Assembly (NCBI RefSeq): GCF_008369445.1
Contig: NZ_VTWH01000004.1
Location: 229,002 to 293,001 of the forward strand
Length of the DNA stretch: 64,000 bases
Origin: Aureimonas fodinaquatilis
Lineage (GTDB): Bacteria > Pseudomonadota > Alphaproteobacteria > Rhizobiales > Rhizobiaceae
Direction: 5' to 3'
This document shows positions 1 to 10,760 of this stretch, in pieces. The notes beneath the pieces are model-generated. The model was given only the letters and a program-made list of their open reading frames with translations. It did not search any database and was not told the DNA's origin. A program made the position numbers and the translations under genes. The first letter of the stretch is position 1. Each line of letters opens with the position of its first letter.

Positions 1-2240
1 CACCAGCCAGCTTTGAACCGTCGATCGACTATGTCGTCACCAAAATTCCGCGCTTTGCATTTGAAAAATTCCCCGGTGCTGAACCAACGCTCACCACGGC
101 CATGAAGTCGGTGGGTGAAGTTATGGCAATTGGCCGCACATTTGCAGAATCGCTGCAAAAGGCGCTGCGCGGCCTTGAAACCGGGCTGGACGGGCTGGAC
201 GAGATTGCCATTCCGGGCCTTGGCGAAGGCGAAGACAAGAATGCCGTGCTGGAAGCGCTTGGGCGGCCGACGCCCGACCGGCTGCTGATGGTGGCTCAGG
301 CATTGCGCATGGGCATGACGAAAGAACAGGTCTATCAGTCCTGCAAAATCGATCCGTGGTTCCTGGACCGGTTCCAGGAAATTGTGGATATGGAATCCAA
401 GGTGCGCACGCATGGCCTGCCACAGGATGCAGAAAATCTGCGCGATCTGAAAAGCATGGGCTTTTCCGACGCACGGCTGGCAACGCTGGCACGCGTTGAC
501 GAGGCAACGGTTTCAAAGCTGCGCAATGAGCTCGATGTCCATCCGGTGTTCAAGCGCATTGACACTTGCGCTGCCGAATTCGCCTCGCCAACGCCATACA
601 TGTACTCCACCTATGAGCGGCCCTTTGCCGGCGCGGTGCGTTCGGAAGCTGAAGTTTCCAGCCGCCGCAAGGTGGTGATTCTGGGCGGTGGCCCGAACCG
701 GATTGGTCAGGGCATCGAGTTTGACTATTGCTGCTGCCACGCGGCTTTTGCGCTCAAGGACGCCGGGCTTGAAGCCATCATGATCAACTGCAATCCGGAA
801 ACGGTGTCGACGGACTACGACACATCGGACCGGTTGTATTTTGAGCCTCTGACGGCGGAAGATGTGTTGGAGATTCTGCGGGCAGAGCAGGCTTCGGGCG
901 AATTGCTGGGCGTTATCGTGCAGTTTGGCGGTCAGACGCCTCTCAAGCTGGCCAATGCGCTGGAGGAAGCAGGAATTCCCATTCTCGGCACCTCGCCAGA
1001 TGCCATTGATCTTGCCGAGGACCGCGACCGTTTCCAGAAGCTGCTGCACGAACTGGAACTGCGGCAGCCCAACAACGGCATTGCACGCTCGGTTGAAGAA
1101 GCGCGCGCCATTGTCGAGCGCATTGGCTATCCCGTGGTCATTCGCCCATCCTACGTGCTGGGCGGTCGGGCAATGGAAATTGTCCGCGGTGACAGTCAGT
1201 TTGAACGCTACATGAAGGAAGCGGTCGTTGTGTCCGGCAAATCGCCGGTGCTGATCGACAGCTATCTTTCCGATGCCATTGAGGTGGACGTCGACTGCCT
1301 TTCTGACGGCAAAGACACCTTTGTCGCCGGGATCATGGAACATATTGAAGAGGCGGGCATCCACTCTGGCGACTCTGCCTGTTCCTTGCCGGTGCATTCG
1401 TTGAGCCCCACTATTACGCAGGAGCTGGAGCGCCAGACACGCGACATGGCAATTGCTCTCAAGGTTGGCGGCCTGATGAATGTGCAGTTCGCTATCAAGG
1501 GCGACGAGATTTATGTGCTGGAGGTCAATCCACGTGCCTCGCGCACGGTGCCATTTGTGGCCAAGACCATCGGCACCCCGGTGGCCAAGGTTGCAGCGCG
1601 CATCATGGCGGGCGAAACACTGGAGGCAGCCTTCGCGGCCTATGGCGGAAAGCCGGATGTGAAAAATCTCAAGCACATTGCGGTCAAGGAAGCGGTTTTC
1701 CCGTTTGCCCGCTTCCCGGGAGTGGACACGCTGCTTGGACCGGAAATGCGCTCCACTGGCGAGGTTATGGGGCTGGACTTTGATTATGCACTGGCCTTCG
1801 CCAAGGCACAGTCGGGTGCCGGTGTCGAACTGCCGCGCGATGGTACGGTGTTTGTTTCAGTGCGCGATGCCGACAAGCAGGGAATGCTCGGCCCTATTCG
1901 CGGTATGGTTGAGCAGGGCTTCCGGATTTCCGCGACGGAAGGCACGCAGAAATTTTTGGCAGAACACGGCATCACCGCAGAAAAGGTCAACAAGGTTCTG
2001 GAAGGGCGCCCGCATATAGAAGACGCCATCCGCAACCGGCAGGTGCAGTTGGTCTTCAATACGACCGAGGGCGTGAAAGCAGTATCCGACTCGCGGTCAT
2101 TGCGCCGCGCGGCATTGATGCACAAGGTGCCTTACTTCACCACGCTGGCCGGAATGCGGGCCGCAGCAGAGGCAATTGCCGCATTAAAGGCTGGAAGCCT
2201 TGAAGTTCGGCCATTGCAGTCCTATTTTCCCAAAGCTTGA
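1..2240 (+). CDS. carB: Carbamoyl-phosphate synthase large subunit, C-terminal part (5' end outside window)
   Basis: Carbamoyl-phosphate synthase large chain makes carbamoyl phosphate from bicarbonate, ATP and glutamine-derived ammonia for arginine and pyrimidine synthesis. The frame is open from base 3, before any start codon, so the gene enters from outside; about 745 codons are visible of the roughly 1,070-1,160 usual for the family. The visible part begins near the end of the first ATP-grasp half ([17 protein letters not shown]). It continues through the oligomerisation region and the second ATP-grasp half ([19 protein letters not shown], then GGQTPLKLA and [13 protein letters not shown]), and ends with the MGS-like allosteric domain (about the last 130 residues, from [14 protein letters not shown]). 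All landmark motifs are intact. greA follows 144 bp downstream on the same strand. Identity is very secure. Confidence 0.97.
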   Translation, partial: PASFEPSIDYVVTKIPRFAFEKFPGAEPTLTTAMKSVGEVMAIGRTFAESLQKALRGLETGLDGLDEIAIPGLGEGEDKNAVLEALGRPTPDRLLMVAQALRMGMTKEQVYQSCKIDPWFLDRFQEIVDMESKVRTHGLPQDAENLRDLKSMGFSDARLATLARVDEATVSKLRNELDVHPVFKRIDTCAAEFASPTPYMYSTYERPFAGAVRSEAEVSSRRKVVILGGGPNRIGQGIEFDYCCCHAAFALKDAGLEAIMINCNPETVSTDYDTSDRLYFEPLTAEDVLEILRAEQASGELLGVIVQFGGQTPLKLANALEEAGIPILGTSPDAIDLAEDRDRFQKLLHELELRQPNNGIARSVEEARAIVERIGYPVVIRPSYVLGGRAMEIVRGDSQFERYMKEAVVVSGKSPVLIDSYLSDAIEVDVDCLSDGKDTFVAGIMEHIEEAGIHSGDSACSLPVHSLSPTITQELERQTRDMAIALKVGGLMNVQFAIKGDEIYVLEVNPRASRTVPFVAKTIGTPVAKVAARIMAGETLEAAFAAYGGKPDVKNLKHIAVKEAVFPFARFPGVDTLLGPEMRSTGEVMGLDFDYALAFAKAQSGAGVELPRDGTVFVSVRDADKQGMLGPIRGMVEQGFRISATEGTQKFLAEHGITAEKVNKVLEGRPHIEDAIRNRQVQLVFNTTEGVKAVSDSRSLRRAALMHKVPYFTTLAGMRAAAEAIAALKAGSLEVRPLQSYFPKA

Positions 2241-2245
2241 ACTTC

Positions 2246-2263
2246 ACCCCGCCGGGGTGTTTG
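2246..2263 (+). terminator. Possible weak intrinsic terminator after carB
   Basis: CACCCC-GCC-GGGGTG forms a 6-bp GC-rich stem with a 3-nt loop directly after the carB stop, followed by only three T residues. The position fits termination between carB and greA, but the short T run makes it weak. It could equally be a chance palindrome or an attenuating hairpin. Confidence 0.35.
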
Positions 2264-2384
2264 ATCTGCATTGCAGAAGTGATTCTCTTGAGGCTGGCGT
2301 CTTCTCCGACGCCGGTCTTTCTTATAATTCGTTTCGCAGGTCCGGCGGCTTTGTGCCCCGGTTGCTGCGGGCAAGGGTAAGGGC

Positions 2385-2858
2385 ATGGAAAAGGTTCCAA
2401 TGACCACTGCCGGCTTCGAGGCGCTCAAGGAAGAGCTTCGTCGCCGTCAACAGGAAGAGCGGCCGCGGATTATTCAGGCCATTTCAGAAGCACGCGCCCA
2501 TGGCGACCTTTCTGAAAATGCTGAATATCACTCAGCCAAGGAAGCGCAGAGCCTGAATGAAGGCCGGGTCGCCGAGCTGGAAGATCTGACGGCACGCGCC
2601 GAGGTGATTGACGTATCGAAACTATCGGGCGACCGGGTCAAATTTGGCGCAACGGTCAAGCTGGTGGATGAGGATACGGACGAAGAAAAAACCTATCAGA
2701 TTGTTGGCGATCAGGAAGCAGACGTGAAGATGGGCCGTATTTCCATCTCATCGCCAATTGCCCGCGCCTTGATTGGCAAGACAGAGGGCGACACGGTGGA
2801 AGTTCTGGCACCGGGTGGTTCACGCTCTTACGAAGTGCTGGAAATTCGCTGGGCCTGA
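2385..2858 (+). CDS. greA: Transcription elongation factor GreA
   Basis: GreA binds the RNA polymerase secondary channel and stimulates cleavage of backtracked RNA, rescuing stalled elongation complexes in the cytoplasm. The product is 157 residues, normal for the family. The N-terminal coiled coil is obvious, with the conserved tip region [17 protein letters not shown] that carries the acidic residues (D, E) acting at the polymerase active site. The C-terminal FKBP-like domain ends with the typical [14 protein letters not shown] stretch. The start ATG at 2385 follows a purine-rich AAGGGTAAGGGC. The gene lies between carB and lpcC, an order I associate with Brucella and related Hyphomicrobiales. 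Nothing is missing or unusual. Confidence 0.97.
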   Translation: MEKVPMTTAGFEALKEELRRRQQEERPRIIQAISEARAHGDLSENAEYHSAKEAQSLNEGRVAELEDLTARAEVIDVSKLSGDRVKFGATVKLVDEDTDEEKTYQIVGDQEADVKMGRISISSPIARALIGKTEGDTVEVLAPGGSRSYEVLEIRWA

Positions 2859-2900
2859 GTCCGGCGAAGGTAAAACAAGGGGGCGTTTTCGCTGCGTTCA

Positions 2901-3000
2901 GGCATTTTCCGTTGAAACGCTACTGTTTCAACGGCAGGACACTGCGGCGAGACAAAGAGTCAGAGCGTTTCAGATGACCAAAAGGTCAGCCGGAGCGCTT
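2901..3000 (+). repeat. Dispersed palindromic intergenic repeat, copy A
   Basis: This region between greA and lpcC contains a perfect 10-bp inverted repeat, CCGTTGAAAC (2909-2918) and GTTTCAACGG (2925-2934). An ACAAAGAGTCAGAGCG segment and a TTTCAGATGACC segment follow. The same order of blocks recurs at 20904-20990 (copy B). A shorter related element lies at 7321-7379. The arrangement resembles short palindromic intergenic repeats known from rhizobia and brucellae; that family assignment is from memory of their general pattern. The element ends about 35 bp before the lpcC start. Confidence 0.7.
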
Positions 3001-3034
3001 TGAAGGCGAAAACGCTTCGGGGCAGCAAAATCTC

Positions 3035-4084
3035 ATGAAAACTTCCGAAATTCTTGTTGTTGCGCCCAATTTCAAGAAGCGGCTTTCCGGTGTCACATCC
3101 ACGATTGTGCAACTGGTGCCTTTGCAGGCGCAAAGCCTGCCCATCGTCGCATTTGGCCCCGGGCTGCCGGGCCACCTTCCCAAGTTGAAGGTCCGGCAGC
3201 TACCGGCGCTTTGGTTTCGTCCCCGGGCAAAGCCGGTTCGTATCTGGCATGCACGGCGCAATGTGGAAATGCTACCGGGAATTTTCATGCGGGACGTGCT
3301 GCGAATGCCGCTTAAGCTGGTGTTCACCTCTGCAGCGCAGCGGCGGCACACCGCATACACTCGCTTTCTCATTTCCCGCATGGACAAGGTTATTGCCACC
3401 AGCCAGCGCAGCGCAGCCTATCTGGAAGTGCCAAATCAGGTGATCATGCACGGCATCGATCTGCAGCGCTTTCGCCCGGCAGGCAGCGCATCAGAGGCCC
3501 GGGCTTCCCTTGGCCTGCCCGAGCGTCGAACAATAGGCTGTTTTGGCCGCATCCGGCATCAAAAGGGCACCGACCTGTTTGTTGACGCCATGATTGCGCT
3601 GCTGCCGCAAAATCCTGAATGGCAGGCGGTGATCACCGGCAGGGCAACGGCCGAACACGCGCAGTTCGATGCTGTTCTGAAAGAAAAGGTTAAAGCCGCC
3701 GGGCTGGCTGATCGCATCCTTTTCAAAGGCGAGGTTGAACATCCTGCCCCCTATTATCAGGCGTTGGACTTGTTTGTTGCTCCTCAAAGATGGGAGGGCT
3801 TCGGCCTAACCCCGCTGGAGGCTATGGCCAGCGGCGTGCCGGTTGTCGCGGCAGATGTTGGTGTGTTCGCCGATGTGGTGACAGATCAGACGGGACAGCT
3901 GGTGCCTGCCGATGATCCGGTTGCCTTGACACGCGCAATTGCAGACTGGATGGGCGACAGGCAGCGTTTGACCGCGGCATCCGGGGCCGCTTATTCCCAT
4001 GCACAGGCAACATTTCCCCTGCAGCGGGAAGCCGCCCAGATTGATGCGGTCTATACCGAACTGTGGAATCAGCCCACCGGTTAA
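3035..4084 (+). CDS. lpcC: LPS core mannosyltransferase, glycosyltransferase family 4 (LpcC/WadC type)
   Basis: The 349-residue product is a GT-B, family 4 glycosyltransferase expected to transfer mannose from a nucleotide sugar to the lipopolysaccharide inner core at the cytoplasmic face of the inner membrane. Visible motifs are the N-terminal [16 protein letters not shown], the middle [11 protein letters not shown] and [14 protein letters not shown] blocks that I recall from Rhizobium LpcC, the hinge-domain [14 protein letters not shown], and the donor-binding EX7E motif EGFGLTPLE (Glu254 and Glu262). There is no signal peptide. The ATG start follows GGGGCAGC. The gene is convergent with macB and the two stop codons share bases in TTAA. 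Assignment to LpcC/WadC rests on block similarity and on the carB-greA neighbourhood. Confidence 0.85.
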   Translation: MKTSEILVVAPNFKKRLSGVTSTIVQLVPLQAQSLPIVAFGPGLPGHLPKLKVRQLPALWFRPRAKPVRIWHARRNVEMLPGIFMRDVLRMPLKLVFTSAAQRRHTAYTRFLISRMDKVIATSQRSAAYLEVPNQVIMHGIDLQRFRPAGSASEARASLGLPERRTIGCFGRIRHQKGTDLFVDAMIALLPQNPEWQAVITGRATAEHAQFDAVLKEKVKAAGLADRILFKGEVEHPAPYYQALDLFVAPQRWEGFGLTPLEAMASGVPVVAADVGVFADVVTDQTGQLVPADDPVALTRAIADWMGDRQRLTAASGAAYSHAQATFPLQREAAQIDAVYTELWNQPTG

Positions 4085-6078
4085 CTGGTCAGTGCCACAG
4101 CCGGATCAAGCGCTGCCGCCTTGCGCGCAGGCAGATACCCGAAAATCAAACCGCAGAAGAATGCGGCTGAAAACGCAATTAGCACCGGTGCAAGGCTGAA
4201 AGCAATGGAAATTCCAAATTCCTGCATGAGCCTTGCAACGCCCAGCCCCAGCGCGCAACCCAAGCCGCCGCCAATGGCAGAAACAACCACGGCCTCGGTG
4301 TTGAACTGACGCAGAATGTCACCGCGGCTTGCCCCTGTGGCCATGCGAATGCCAATTTCACGCGTGCGCTCGGTCACATTGACCAGCATGATGTTCATAA
4401 TGCCAATGCCGCCCACCAGCAGAGAGATTGCCGCCACAGAGCCAAGCAATATGGTCATGGTGGCAGCGGTCTCACTCACCGCGCTCAACAGGGACGCCAT
4501 ATTGCGGATCGTGGTGTCCTGGCGGCGGTGCCTTTCATCCAGCAATTGCTGCACATGCGCCTGGGTTTCATCAATGCGCGCGACATCCTCTACAACCACT
4601 GCCAGCGAGCGAAGGTGGCGCTGGCCGAAAAGTCGCAAGCTGCCCGTGGACAGGGGAACGAACACCACATCATCCTGATCGCTGCCCATGGGCGAGGCAC
4701 CTTTTTCGCTCATCGTCCCAACCACAAGAAACGGATTGGAATTGACCAGCACATACTGGCCGACAGGATCCCTACCGTCGGGAAACAGAACCTCGGCAAC
4801 GGTCCTGCCCAGAACCGCCACCGGGGCATAGCTATCCTCGTCTGCCTGTTGAAGGAACGTGCCGGACAGCACCGGCCAACTGCGTGCCTGCGCAAAATCC
4901 GGCCAGGTGCCATTGGCGGTGGACTGGTAGTCCACCTCGCCGGCGCGCAGGGTAACGCTGCCCTGCATTTCCGGCACCACCGCCTTCACATTCGGCAATT
5001 GGGCAATTGCCAGAGCGTCGGCAGGCACCAATGTTGCGATCACGCCGTCCGGTGTTCTCTGGCCGGGTGCACCGGGCCGGATCAACAACTGGTCTGAACC
5101 CATTGCGCTTATCCGCTGAACCACATCCTGCCGGGAGCCATCGCCCACCGCCAGCATGACGATAACAGCCGCAACCCCGATAACCATGCCAAGCAAAGTC
5201 AGCGCTGTTCGCAATGGATTGGCCGCAAGTGACCGCAAAGCCATGCGCGCCGCTTCGGCGAAATTGCCACCGGAACGGTGCCCAGCTCGTTCGGGGCTCG
5301 TCAGTTCTGGCGAGGTTTGGGCATCATTGGGCTTCGCCCCTCCGCTGTCTGAAACCACCTGACCATCACGCAGCTCGATCAGCCGGTCCGCCTCACGGGC
5401 CACCTCCGGATCATGGGTTATGATGACAATCGTGTGGCCAAGCGCGTGCAGACGCTTCAAAAGCGCCATGACCTCTTTACCGGATGCACTGTCCAATGCG
5501 CCTGTCGGCTCATCCGCCAGCACAATCGAGCCGCCATTCATCAAAGCGCGAGCTATTGATACTCTTTGCTGCTGGCCCCCGGACAATTGGTTGGGCCTGT
5601 GGTCCAGCCGATCCGCCAACCCGAGCAAGGTCAACAGGTGGTCAGCGCGATCAGCACGCTCTCGCGGCGGCAGTCCGGCGTAGATTCCGGGAAGCTCGAC
5701 ATTTTCTGCCGCGCTCGCCCCGGCAATCAGGTGGTAGCTCTGGAATACAAAACCGAACGTATCCCGACGCAGATGCGCAAGCTCATCAGCATTCAGATTG
5801 GCGACATTCTGACCGCCGACAAGATATTGCCCCTCATCTGCCTGATCCAGACAACCAAGTATGTTCATAAGGGTGGATTTGCCGCTGCCCGATTGCCCCA
5901 TAATGGCAACAAACTCACCGGCGGAGATGCTGAGTGAAATGCCGCGCAAAACGGTCACTGCGCCCTCACCTTCACCATAAGTCTTGCCAATATTCTCCAA
6001 CTGCAGCGACACCGGATGCGGCGAAAGTGCCGCCACCTGAACACTGTCCGATCTGTCGTTGTGCGGCATATCCAGCAT
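4081..6078 (-). CDS. macB: MacB-type ABC efflux protein (ATPase fused to FtsX-like permease)
   Basis: The 665-residue product joins an N-terminal ATPase to a four-helix permease, the MacB layout. Walker [10 protein letters not shown] is near residues 61-69. The signature [15 protein letters not shown] and Walker [14 protein letters not shown] follow. The C-terminal half has one helix, a large periplasmic domain and three closely spaced helices with the FtsX pattern ([18 protein letters not shown]). With MacA and an outer-membrane channel it would export macrolides, lipopeptides, siderophores or virulence factors by a mechanotransmission mechanism. The chosen ATG at 6078 lies 13 bp after the macA stop; a longer TTG start at 6111 would overlap macA. 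The stop is interlocked with that of lpcC. The substrate cannot be read from sequence. Confidence 0.9.
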   Translation of the reverse strand: MLDMPHNDRSDSVQVAALSPHPVSLQLENIGKTYGEGEGAVTVLRGISLSISAGEFVAIMGQSGSGKSTLMNILGCLDQADEGQYLVGGQNVANLNADELAHLRRDTFGFVFQSYHLIAGASAAENVELPGIYAGLPPRERADRADHLLTLLGLADRLDHRPNQLSGGQQQRVSIARALMNGGSIVLADEPTGALDSASGKEVMALLKRLHALGHTIVIITHDPEVAREADRLIELRDGQVVSDSGGAKPNDAQTSPELTSPERAGHRSGGNFAEAARMALRSLAANPLRTALTLLGMVIGVAAVIVMLAVGDGSRQDVVQRISAMGSDQLLIRPGAPGQRTPDGVIATLVPADALAIAQLPNVKAVVPEMQGSVTLRAGEVDYQSTANGTWPDFAQARSWPVLSGTFLQQADEDSYAPVAVLGRTVAEVLFPDGRDPVGQYVLVNSNPFLVVGTMSEKGASPMGSDQDDVVFVPLSTGSLRLFGQRHLRSLAVVVEDVARIDETQAHVQQLLDERHRRQDTTIRNMASLLSAVSETAATMTILLGSVAAISLLVGGIGIMNIMLVNVTERTREIGIRMATGASRGDILRQFNTEAVVVSAIGGGLGCALGLGVARLMQEFGISIAFSLAPVLIAFSAAFFCGLIFGYLPARKAAALDPAVALTS

Positions 6079-6091
6079 CAGATCATTTCCG

Positions 6092-7306
6092 TCAGTGGCG
6101 CGGCGAACCAAAAGGCCGCACCCTTGTGGAAGCGTCGCTGCGGTTCGCAGTTACCACGTTCGAGACAACCTCTTCCCCCTCTTCCAGCCCGGAAAGAACC
6201 TGAACCCGCGTGCGCGTCTGCAAACCCGTTTCCACTGGTCGCTCGATGACGCCATTTCCCTGCCGCACAAGAACCGACGGACCATTATCAGAAGTTCGGA
6301 TGGCAGAAGCAGGCACCTGCAAAGCATCATGCGCTTCGTCCACGACAAAAAACACTTGCGCGGTCATCGTCATTCGCAGCCTGCCATCGGGGTTGGGTAC
6401 GTCGAAGAGCGCCTTGTACAGAATAACGTTGTTCTCGGTTTCAGGTGTGGGTTCGATCATGCGCAACGTCGCTTCCCACCTTTGCCGGGTGTCACCCAGC
6501 GTGGTGAACCACACCTTCATTCCCGGCGTCAGCCTGCCGATATCGGCCTCGGAGACCTTTGCCTCTACCGTCATGGTCGACAGGTCCGCCACCGTTACAA
6601 TAACTGGCGCAGTTTGTGTTGCCGCCAGCGTCTGCCCCTGTTCGGATGTCTGCGAAACAACCGTGCCGTTCAGTGGTGCATAGATTTTGGTATAGCCCAG
6701 ATTGGCTTCTGCCCTTTTCAGGTCAGATCGACGTTCCCTTATCTGCGCAGCCAGGCCATCAACATTGCTCTCTGCCGTGGCCAGCGCTGCCACCGCTGCG
6801 TCCAGTTCACTTGCGGCAGACGTATTTGCGCGGCGCAGATTTTCCTGCCGGTTCAACGTTTGACGGGCCAGAACCCGCTGCGCCTGAGCGTTGACGTCCT
6901 GAGCTTCCAGATTGGCGATTTGGGCCAGCGTTGCCTCGACAGTGTATTCGTAAATTGCCGGGTCCATCTCTGCCAGCAACTGCCCTTCGGTTACACCATC
7001 TCCCACAGCAACATGCACCGTCTTGAGCTGACCGGAAATCTGCGCGCCGACATCAACGGAGCGTACAGCTTTTAAAGTTCCCACAGCAGGAACATTGTCA
7101 TCGAGAGTTCCCCTGATGACCGTTGCAAACTCATAAGATGGTACAGCCGGAGCTGCCGCGGATAGATAGCGCCAGCCGATAAGCCCACTGATCGCAAGCA
7201 CCAGCACCAACGCCAGCCATGGCCATCGCCGGCCCCTGCTCCGCCGTCCCGCACGTCTTGAAAATTGCGCCACCGGTTCCACGCCCGGAGCCACCCGCTG
7301 TAACAT
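6092..7306 (-). CDS. macA: MacA-type periplasmic adaptor of an ABC efflux pump
   Basis: This is a membrane-fusion (HlyD/RND adaptor) protein of 404 residues that would link MacB in the inner membrane to an outer-membrane channel. A basic stretch ([12 protein letters not shown]) precedes one N-terminal membrane anchor ([16 protein letters not shown]). Split lipoyl halves ([20 protein letters not shown] and [18 protein letters not shown]) flank a coiled-coil hairpin, followed by beta-barrel and membrane-proximal domains. The ATG at 7306 has a GAGG ribosome binding site six bases upstream and is preferred to the TTG at 7318. It is upstream of macB and probably cotranscribed. No dedicated outer-membrane factor is adjacent; the NodT-type channel at 34621-36144 belongs to another operon. 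Confidence 0.9.
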   Translation of the reverse strand: MLQRVAPGVEPVAQFSRRAGRRSRGRRWPWLALVLVLAISGLIGWRYLSAAAPAVPSYEFATVIRGTLDDNVPAVGTLKAVRSVDVGAQISGQLKTVHVAVGDGVTEGQLLAEMDPAIYEYTVEATLAQIANLEAQDVNAQAQRVLARQTLNRQENLRRANTSAASELDAAVAALATAESNVDGLAAQIRERRSDLKRAEANLGYTKIYAPLNGTVVSQTSEQGQTLAATQTAPVIVTVADLSTMTVEAKVSEADIGRLTPGMKVWFTTLGDTRQRWEATLRMIEPTPETENNVILYKALFDVPNPDGRLRMTMTAQVFFVVDEAHDALQVPASAIRTSDNGPSVLVRQGNGVIERPVETGLQTRTRVQVLSGLEEGEEVVSNVVTANRSDASTRVRPFGSPRH

Positions 7307-7320
7307 GCGCCGCCTCAACC

Positions 7321-7379
7321 TGCATTTTCAGTTTTACGCGGTCAGAAGAACCGCTGCGCACTTTTGCTGGAATTGCTCT
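7321..7379 (-). repeat. Short intergenic repeat of the rhizobial type, copy C (partial)
   Basis: Read on the minus strand, the region between the esterase and macA begins AGAGCAATTCCAGCAAAAG and runs through GCAGCGGTTCTTC and CGCGTAAAAC to GAAAATGCA. This matches, from memory, the left part of a common rhizobial intergenic repeat and is related to copies A and B, which have GCATTTTCC or GCATTTCCC at the same place. It lies immediately upstream of macA, where the promoter would be expected. Confidence 0.5.
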
Positions 7380-7443
7380 AGCACAACCTGACGCAGGCTA
7401 GGCCTTTCATTTTGTTTCCAATTGTATCCACCAGGCCGGCCCC

Positions 7444-8517
7444 TCAGCTTCTGGATCGAAGAAAGCTTCCAGCTTGCTTCAGTGCCGCTCGCGCCTCCGG
7501 CAAGTCTTCGCTCATCTGCAAGAACGAATGCGTAACCCCGGGTACAATCTCCAGCTTCTCACTACGGCCCAGACCAGCCAGCCGGTGCGCCAGGTTGATA
7601 CTGTCCGACAGCAGAGGATCAACCCCCGCCGCCGCCAGATGCAGAGGCGGCAACCGCAACAACGCCTCGTCATCCGCATGCAATGGGCTTGCCAAAGCCT
7701 GGCGACGCGCCGCTGCATCTGCCAGATACCAGTCCCAGAAACGTTGCATCTTGCCCAGTGTCAGCCCCGGCCCATTTGCAAAAAACTGATAGGACTCCGT
7801 CGCAAAATCAGCGTCGTAGACCCCATAGAACAAGACGCCGCCATCTCCAGCCACTCGCTGCTGCTGCTGTTCATGCAGCATGGTGGCAAGCGCCAGGTTG
7901 GCCCCGGCCGAATCTCCCGCCAGAAAAACCGGGCCTTCCGACATGCCGGACACTCGGGAAGCCAACGCATGCGCGTGACGAAAAGTGGAAATCGTATCCA
8001 TTAACCCGGCAGGAAACGGGTGCTCCGGCGCCAGCCTGTATTCCGGCACTATCACCGTCAGGCCAGACTCTACGGCCAGCATTCGCGCAAACCGCGCATG
8101 AGTAGCGGGACTGCAAAAAGCAAAGCCTCCGCCATGCACAAACACCACCACCCCCGGCCGGGCACTGGCCGGCACCAGAACCTGTACCGGAATTTGCGGT
8201 GAGTTCAGGCTTGCATCCGCCGGCTTGGTGCAAATCTCCTCTGCCGCCATGGCTGGCAGAACCCGGTTCCAGCGGCGGTTGGCAAGTTCGGTTGCGGCGC
8301 GCCCTTCTGCGGGCGGCAGCAATGTCGCATCCGGCACAACACCATCTTCCTCGAGAATTCTTTCAAACGCCGCCTGCATTGTGCCGGATAGTTCCATTCT
8401 CATTTCAGGCATTGGCGCGCTCTTTCCCAAACCGCTGTAGAGCGGGTCCACCTCATGCAGCATGCACGGCGAAGAAGCCAGTTCAACCGGTTCGTTCTCT
8501 TCCTTGCCATTCGCCAT
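7444..8517 (-). CDS. Alpha/beta hydrolase, hormone-sensitive-lipase family esterase
   Basis: The 357-residue protein is a family IV (HSL-like) carboxylesterase. The oxyanion-hole motif HGGGF is at residues 128-132. The nucleophile elbow GDSAG contains Ser203, the acid is in AAGVDPLLSDS, and the catalytic His is in VTHSF near the C-terminus. The YRLAPEHPFPA block between them is typical of this family. There is no signal peptide, so it should act in the cytoplasm on short-chain or activated esters. It lies 11 bp downstream of the LysR gene on the same strand and may be cotranscribed with it. That links it loosely to the divergent hydrolase and ABC importer operon. Native substrate unknown. Confidence 0.85.
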   Translation of the reverse strand: MANGKEENEPVELASSPCMLHEVDPLYSGLGKSAPMPEMRMELSGTMQAAFERILEEDGVVPDATLLPPAEGRAATELANRRWNRVLPAMAAEEICTKPADASLNSPQIPVQVLVPASARPGVVVFVHGGGFAFCSPATHARFARMLAVESGLTVIVPEYRLAPEHPFPAGLMDTISTFRHAHALASRVSGMSEGPVFLAGDSAGANLALATMLHEQQQQRVAGDGGVLFYGVYDADFATESYQFFANGPGLTLGKMQRFWDWYLADAAARRQALASPLHADDEALLRLPPLHLAAAGVDPLLSDSINLAHRLAGLGRSEKLEIVPGVTHSFLQMSEDLPEARAALKQAGSFLRSRS

Positions 8518-8528
8518 GCCATCCTCCG

Positions 8529-9449
8529 TCAGCTATCCTGCTTTGTGGCCATTTCCGACAAATAGGGCCGCTTTTTCTCATAACCTTCCCGCACAAACTC
8601 CTGGCAAGCGGCAGAAATGCTGGAAACCGGGCCATGCGCAGAATAAATCGCGTAAATCCGCAAGGGAATGCGCGGTCTGTACGGTCTGCATACCGTTTCA
8701 TTATCGCGGGCCGACATCACATCCACAAATGCCACACCGACATGACGCACGATATCCACAGCCAGATGAGATGCGTTGACCTCGGAAATAACCATCGGCT
8801 GAATTCCTGCCTCAGCAAAGCTTTCGCGTATCAGGTAACTGGGCGGCGATGCCGGATCCAGGAAAACCAGAGGCTCGTCTCGAAGATCCTGCGGAGTGAT
8901 GACCTTTTTCTGTGCAAGCCGGTGGTCGCGGTGCATCTGGCACACCATGGTCGATTCGCCGAGAAAGTTGAAAGCAACATTGGAGTTCTGCGGCTCTGTA
9001 TGGACATAGCCCAGCTCAACCCGGTTCTGCGCCACTTCTTCAATAATCCGGTACGACATGTCGATGTGCAATTCGACATGAACTTTCGGTCGGGCCTGCA
9101 TGAAGCGGCCAATGCCGTCCGCCACCAGACCTATCGACAAGGCGGGAATGGCCGCGACAGACAAGCGGCCATGCCTTGCTTCCTGCAGGGCCGCCACCTC
9201 ATCGCGAAACATGGTGACCTGGTTCAGCACGCGCTCCGCCTCAACCAGAAGGCGCAGCGCATCAGGGCTGGGCTTAAGCCTGCCGTTTAAGCGAACGAAG
9301 AGTTGAAACCCGACCTCCTCCTGAAGTTGAGCCATTGCCTTGCTGACCGCAGGCTGGCTGACATGAAGAAGATTGGCCGTTTCAGTCACGCTGAGTGTCT
9401 GAATCAACGTTCGAAAGATTTGAAGGTGTCGAAGATTGGGATAGCGCAT
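8529..9449 (-). CDS. LysR-family transcriptional regulator
   Basis: The N-terminal winged helix-turn-helix (LRHLQIFRTLIQTLSVTETANLLHVSQPAVSKAM, given here only as a region at about residues 4-38) is the classical LysR DNA-binding domain. The following inducer-binding domain of two periplasmic-binding-protein-like lobes brings the length to 306 residues. I chose ATG 9449 because it leaves a 114-bp divergent spacer and begins right at the domain; ATG 9485 would add twelve residues. No strong ribosome binding site is visible for either. The gene is divergent from the DoeA/creatinase-like hydrolase and its ABC importer, so it most likely controls them in response to their substrate or a metabolite. 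The esterase follows in the same direction. Confidence 0.88.
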   Translation of the reverse strand: MRYPNLRHLQIFRTLIQTLSVTETANLLHVSQPAVSKAMAQLQEEVGFQLFVRLNGRLKPSPDALRLLVEAERVLNQVTMFRDEVAALQEARHGRLSVAAIPALSIGLVADGIGRFMQARPKVHVELHIDMSYRIIEEVAQNRVELGYVHTEPQNSNVAFNFLGESTMVCQMHRDHRLAQKKVITPQDLRDEPLVFLDPASPPSYLIRESFAEAGIQPMVISEVNASHLAVDIVRHVGVAFVDVMSARDNETVCRPYRPRIPLRIYAIYSAHGPVSSISAACQEFVREGYEKKRPYLSEMATKQDS

Positions 9450-9563
9450 AACCAAAAAGATATGAGTTTGCAGAAAATTTCTCATTAGACATAAGATGTT
9501 GCTGCCGCCATGATCAAGTCGAAAAATAGCTTATCTTTTGTGCATGGGTTAGGATTGCCGCAT
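9450..9563. promoter_or_regulatory. Divergent control region between lysR and hydrolase/ABC operon
   Basis: This AT-rich spacer should hold both promoters and the LysR site. ATAAGATG near 9490-9498 and TTATCTTTTG near 9531-9541 form an imperfect inverted pair around the centre. No single T-N11-A box stands out, so the operator is not assigned. Confidence 0.4.
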
Positions 9564-10760
9564 ATGGCCCTTTTTGAACGCGCAGAGTTTCTGCACCGCA
9601 TCGCCAGAACCAAAGCCGAAATGCGTCGGCGTGGCCTGGACGTACTTCTGATTTCAAGCCCTGCCAATCAGTTTTACCTGACGGGCTATGACGGCTGGTC
9701 ATTTTACACACCACAAATGGTCATTGTGACGCTTGATCGCGAAGAGCCGATCTGGTTCGGGCGCAAGATGGATGCCGTTGGTGCCAAGTTCACTGCCTTC
9801 CTGTCGCCGGAAAGCGTCATCCCCTATGCAGATATTTATGTCGGCTCTGCCGACCTGCACCCGATGACGGCGCTGGTTGAGCTTTTGCAGGAGCACAAGC
9901 TCGACAAGGCCAGCATTGGCGTGGAAATGGACGACTATTACTACACAGCCCGCTGGCATCAGATTTTGACGGAAGGTTTGCCGGGTGCAGGCTTCTCCGA
10001 TGCGTTTCTGCTGGTCAACCGGGTGCGCATGACCAAATCCGCCCGCGAGATTGAATTCATGATGCAGGCCGGCAAAATCGCCGGGGCGGCCATGGAGGCT
10101 GCTCGGCAGAAAGCCGATATTGGCGTGCGTCAAAGCGACGTGATGGGCGAAGTTTACCGCGTAACCACTGCCGGAACTGAAGAATTTGGCGGCACATTCC
10201 CCTGCAAGCCACCAAACGCCATGGTGGGTGAATTGTGCAGCGCGCCGCATTTGAGCTGGACAGACGAACCACTTCGCGAAGACGAAATTTTCTACATCGA
10301 GCTTGGCGGCATTCGCCATCGATACCACTCGCCGCTTTCACGCTGCATTTATGTGGGCAAGCCGCCGGCAGAGCTGGTCAAGACCACGGCGGTCATTCGC
10401 GAAGGGCTTGAAGCTGTGCTGGACATCGTCAAACCGGGCGTCCTGTGCGAAGAGCTGGCAGCGGAATGGAAAAAGGTCATTTCCCGCCACGGCATCGAAA
10501 AAGATTCTCGCATTGGATACCCTGTCGGAATTGGTTATCCGCCGACATGGGGCGAGCTGACCTGCAGCCTGCGCGCGGGTGATAAGACGGTGATGGAAGA
10601 AAACATGACCTTCCACTGCATTCCGGCCCTCTGGTTTGAAAAATACGGCCTGGTGGTCAGTGAGTCCTTTGTCGTGACCAGCGAGGGCGCCAAAACCTTT
10701 GCCGATTACCCGCGCACCTTGCTGACGCCGGACAAGTTCTCAGCGGCGTCCGCGGCATGA
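9564..10760 (+). CDS. M24-fold hydrolase related to creatinase / ectoine hydrolase DoeA; metal ligands replaced
   Basis: The 398-residue protein has the N-terminal creatinase domain and the C-terminal pita-bread fold of peptidase family M24. The five metal ligands of true aminopeptidase P are not kept. The two Asp positions fall in IELGGIRHRYHSPLSR (first is Glu, second is Pro), and the Glu of the EPG motif is replaced in TFHCIPALWF; only the last acidic residue (SESFVV) remains. DoeA and creatinase show the same loss, so a metal-independent C-N hydrolase is more likely than a peptidase. ATG 9564 is preferred to ATG 9510 because TTAGGA lies upstream. The stop overlaps the permease start (ATGA). 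DoeB is absent, so ectoine is not established as the substrate. Confidence 0.8.
   Translation: MALFERAEFLHRIARTKAEMRRRGLDVLLISSPANQFYLTGYDGWSFYTPQMVIVTLDREEPIWFGRKMDAVGAKFTAFLSPESVIPYADIYVGSADLHPMTALVELLQEHKLDKASIGVEMDDYYYTARWHQILTEGLPGAGFSDAFLLVNRVRMTKSAREIEFMMQAGKIAGAAMEAARQKADIGVRQSDVMGEVYRVTTAGTEEFGGTFPCKPPNAMVGELCSAPHLSWTDEPLREDEIFYIELGGIRHRYHSPLSRCIYVGKPPAELVKTTAVIREGLEAVLDIVKPGVLCEELAAEWKKVISRHGIEKDSRIGYPVGIGYPPTWGELTCSLRAGDKTVMEENMTFHCIPALWFEKYGLVVSESFVVTSEGAKTFADYPRTLLTPDKFSAASAA

Noticed and set aside
9564..10760. Annotation as a functional Xaa-Pro aminopeptidase
   Set aside because: The metal-binding Asp and Glu positions are replaced; the pattern fits creatinase/DoeA-like enzymes better.
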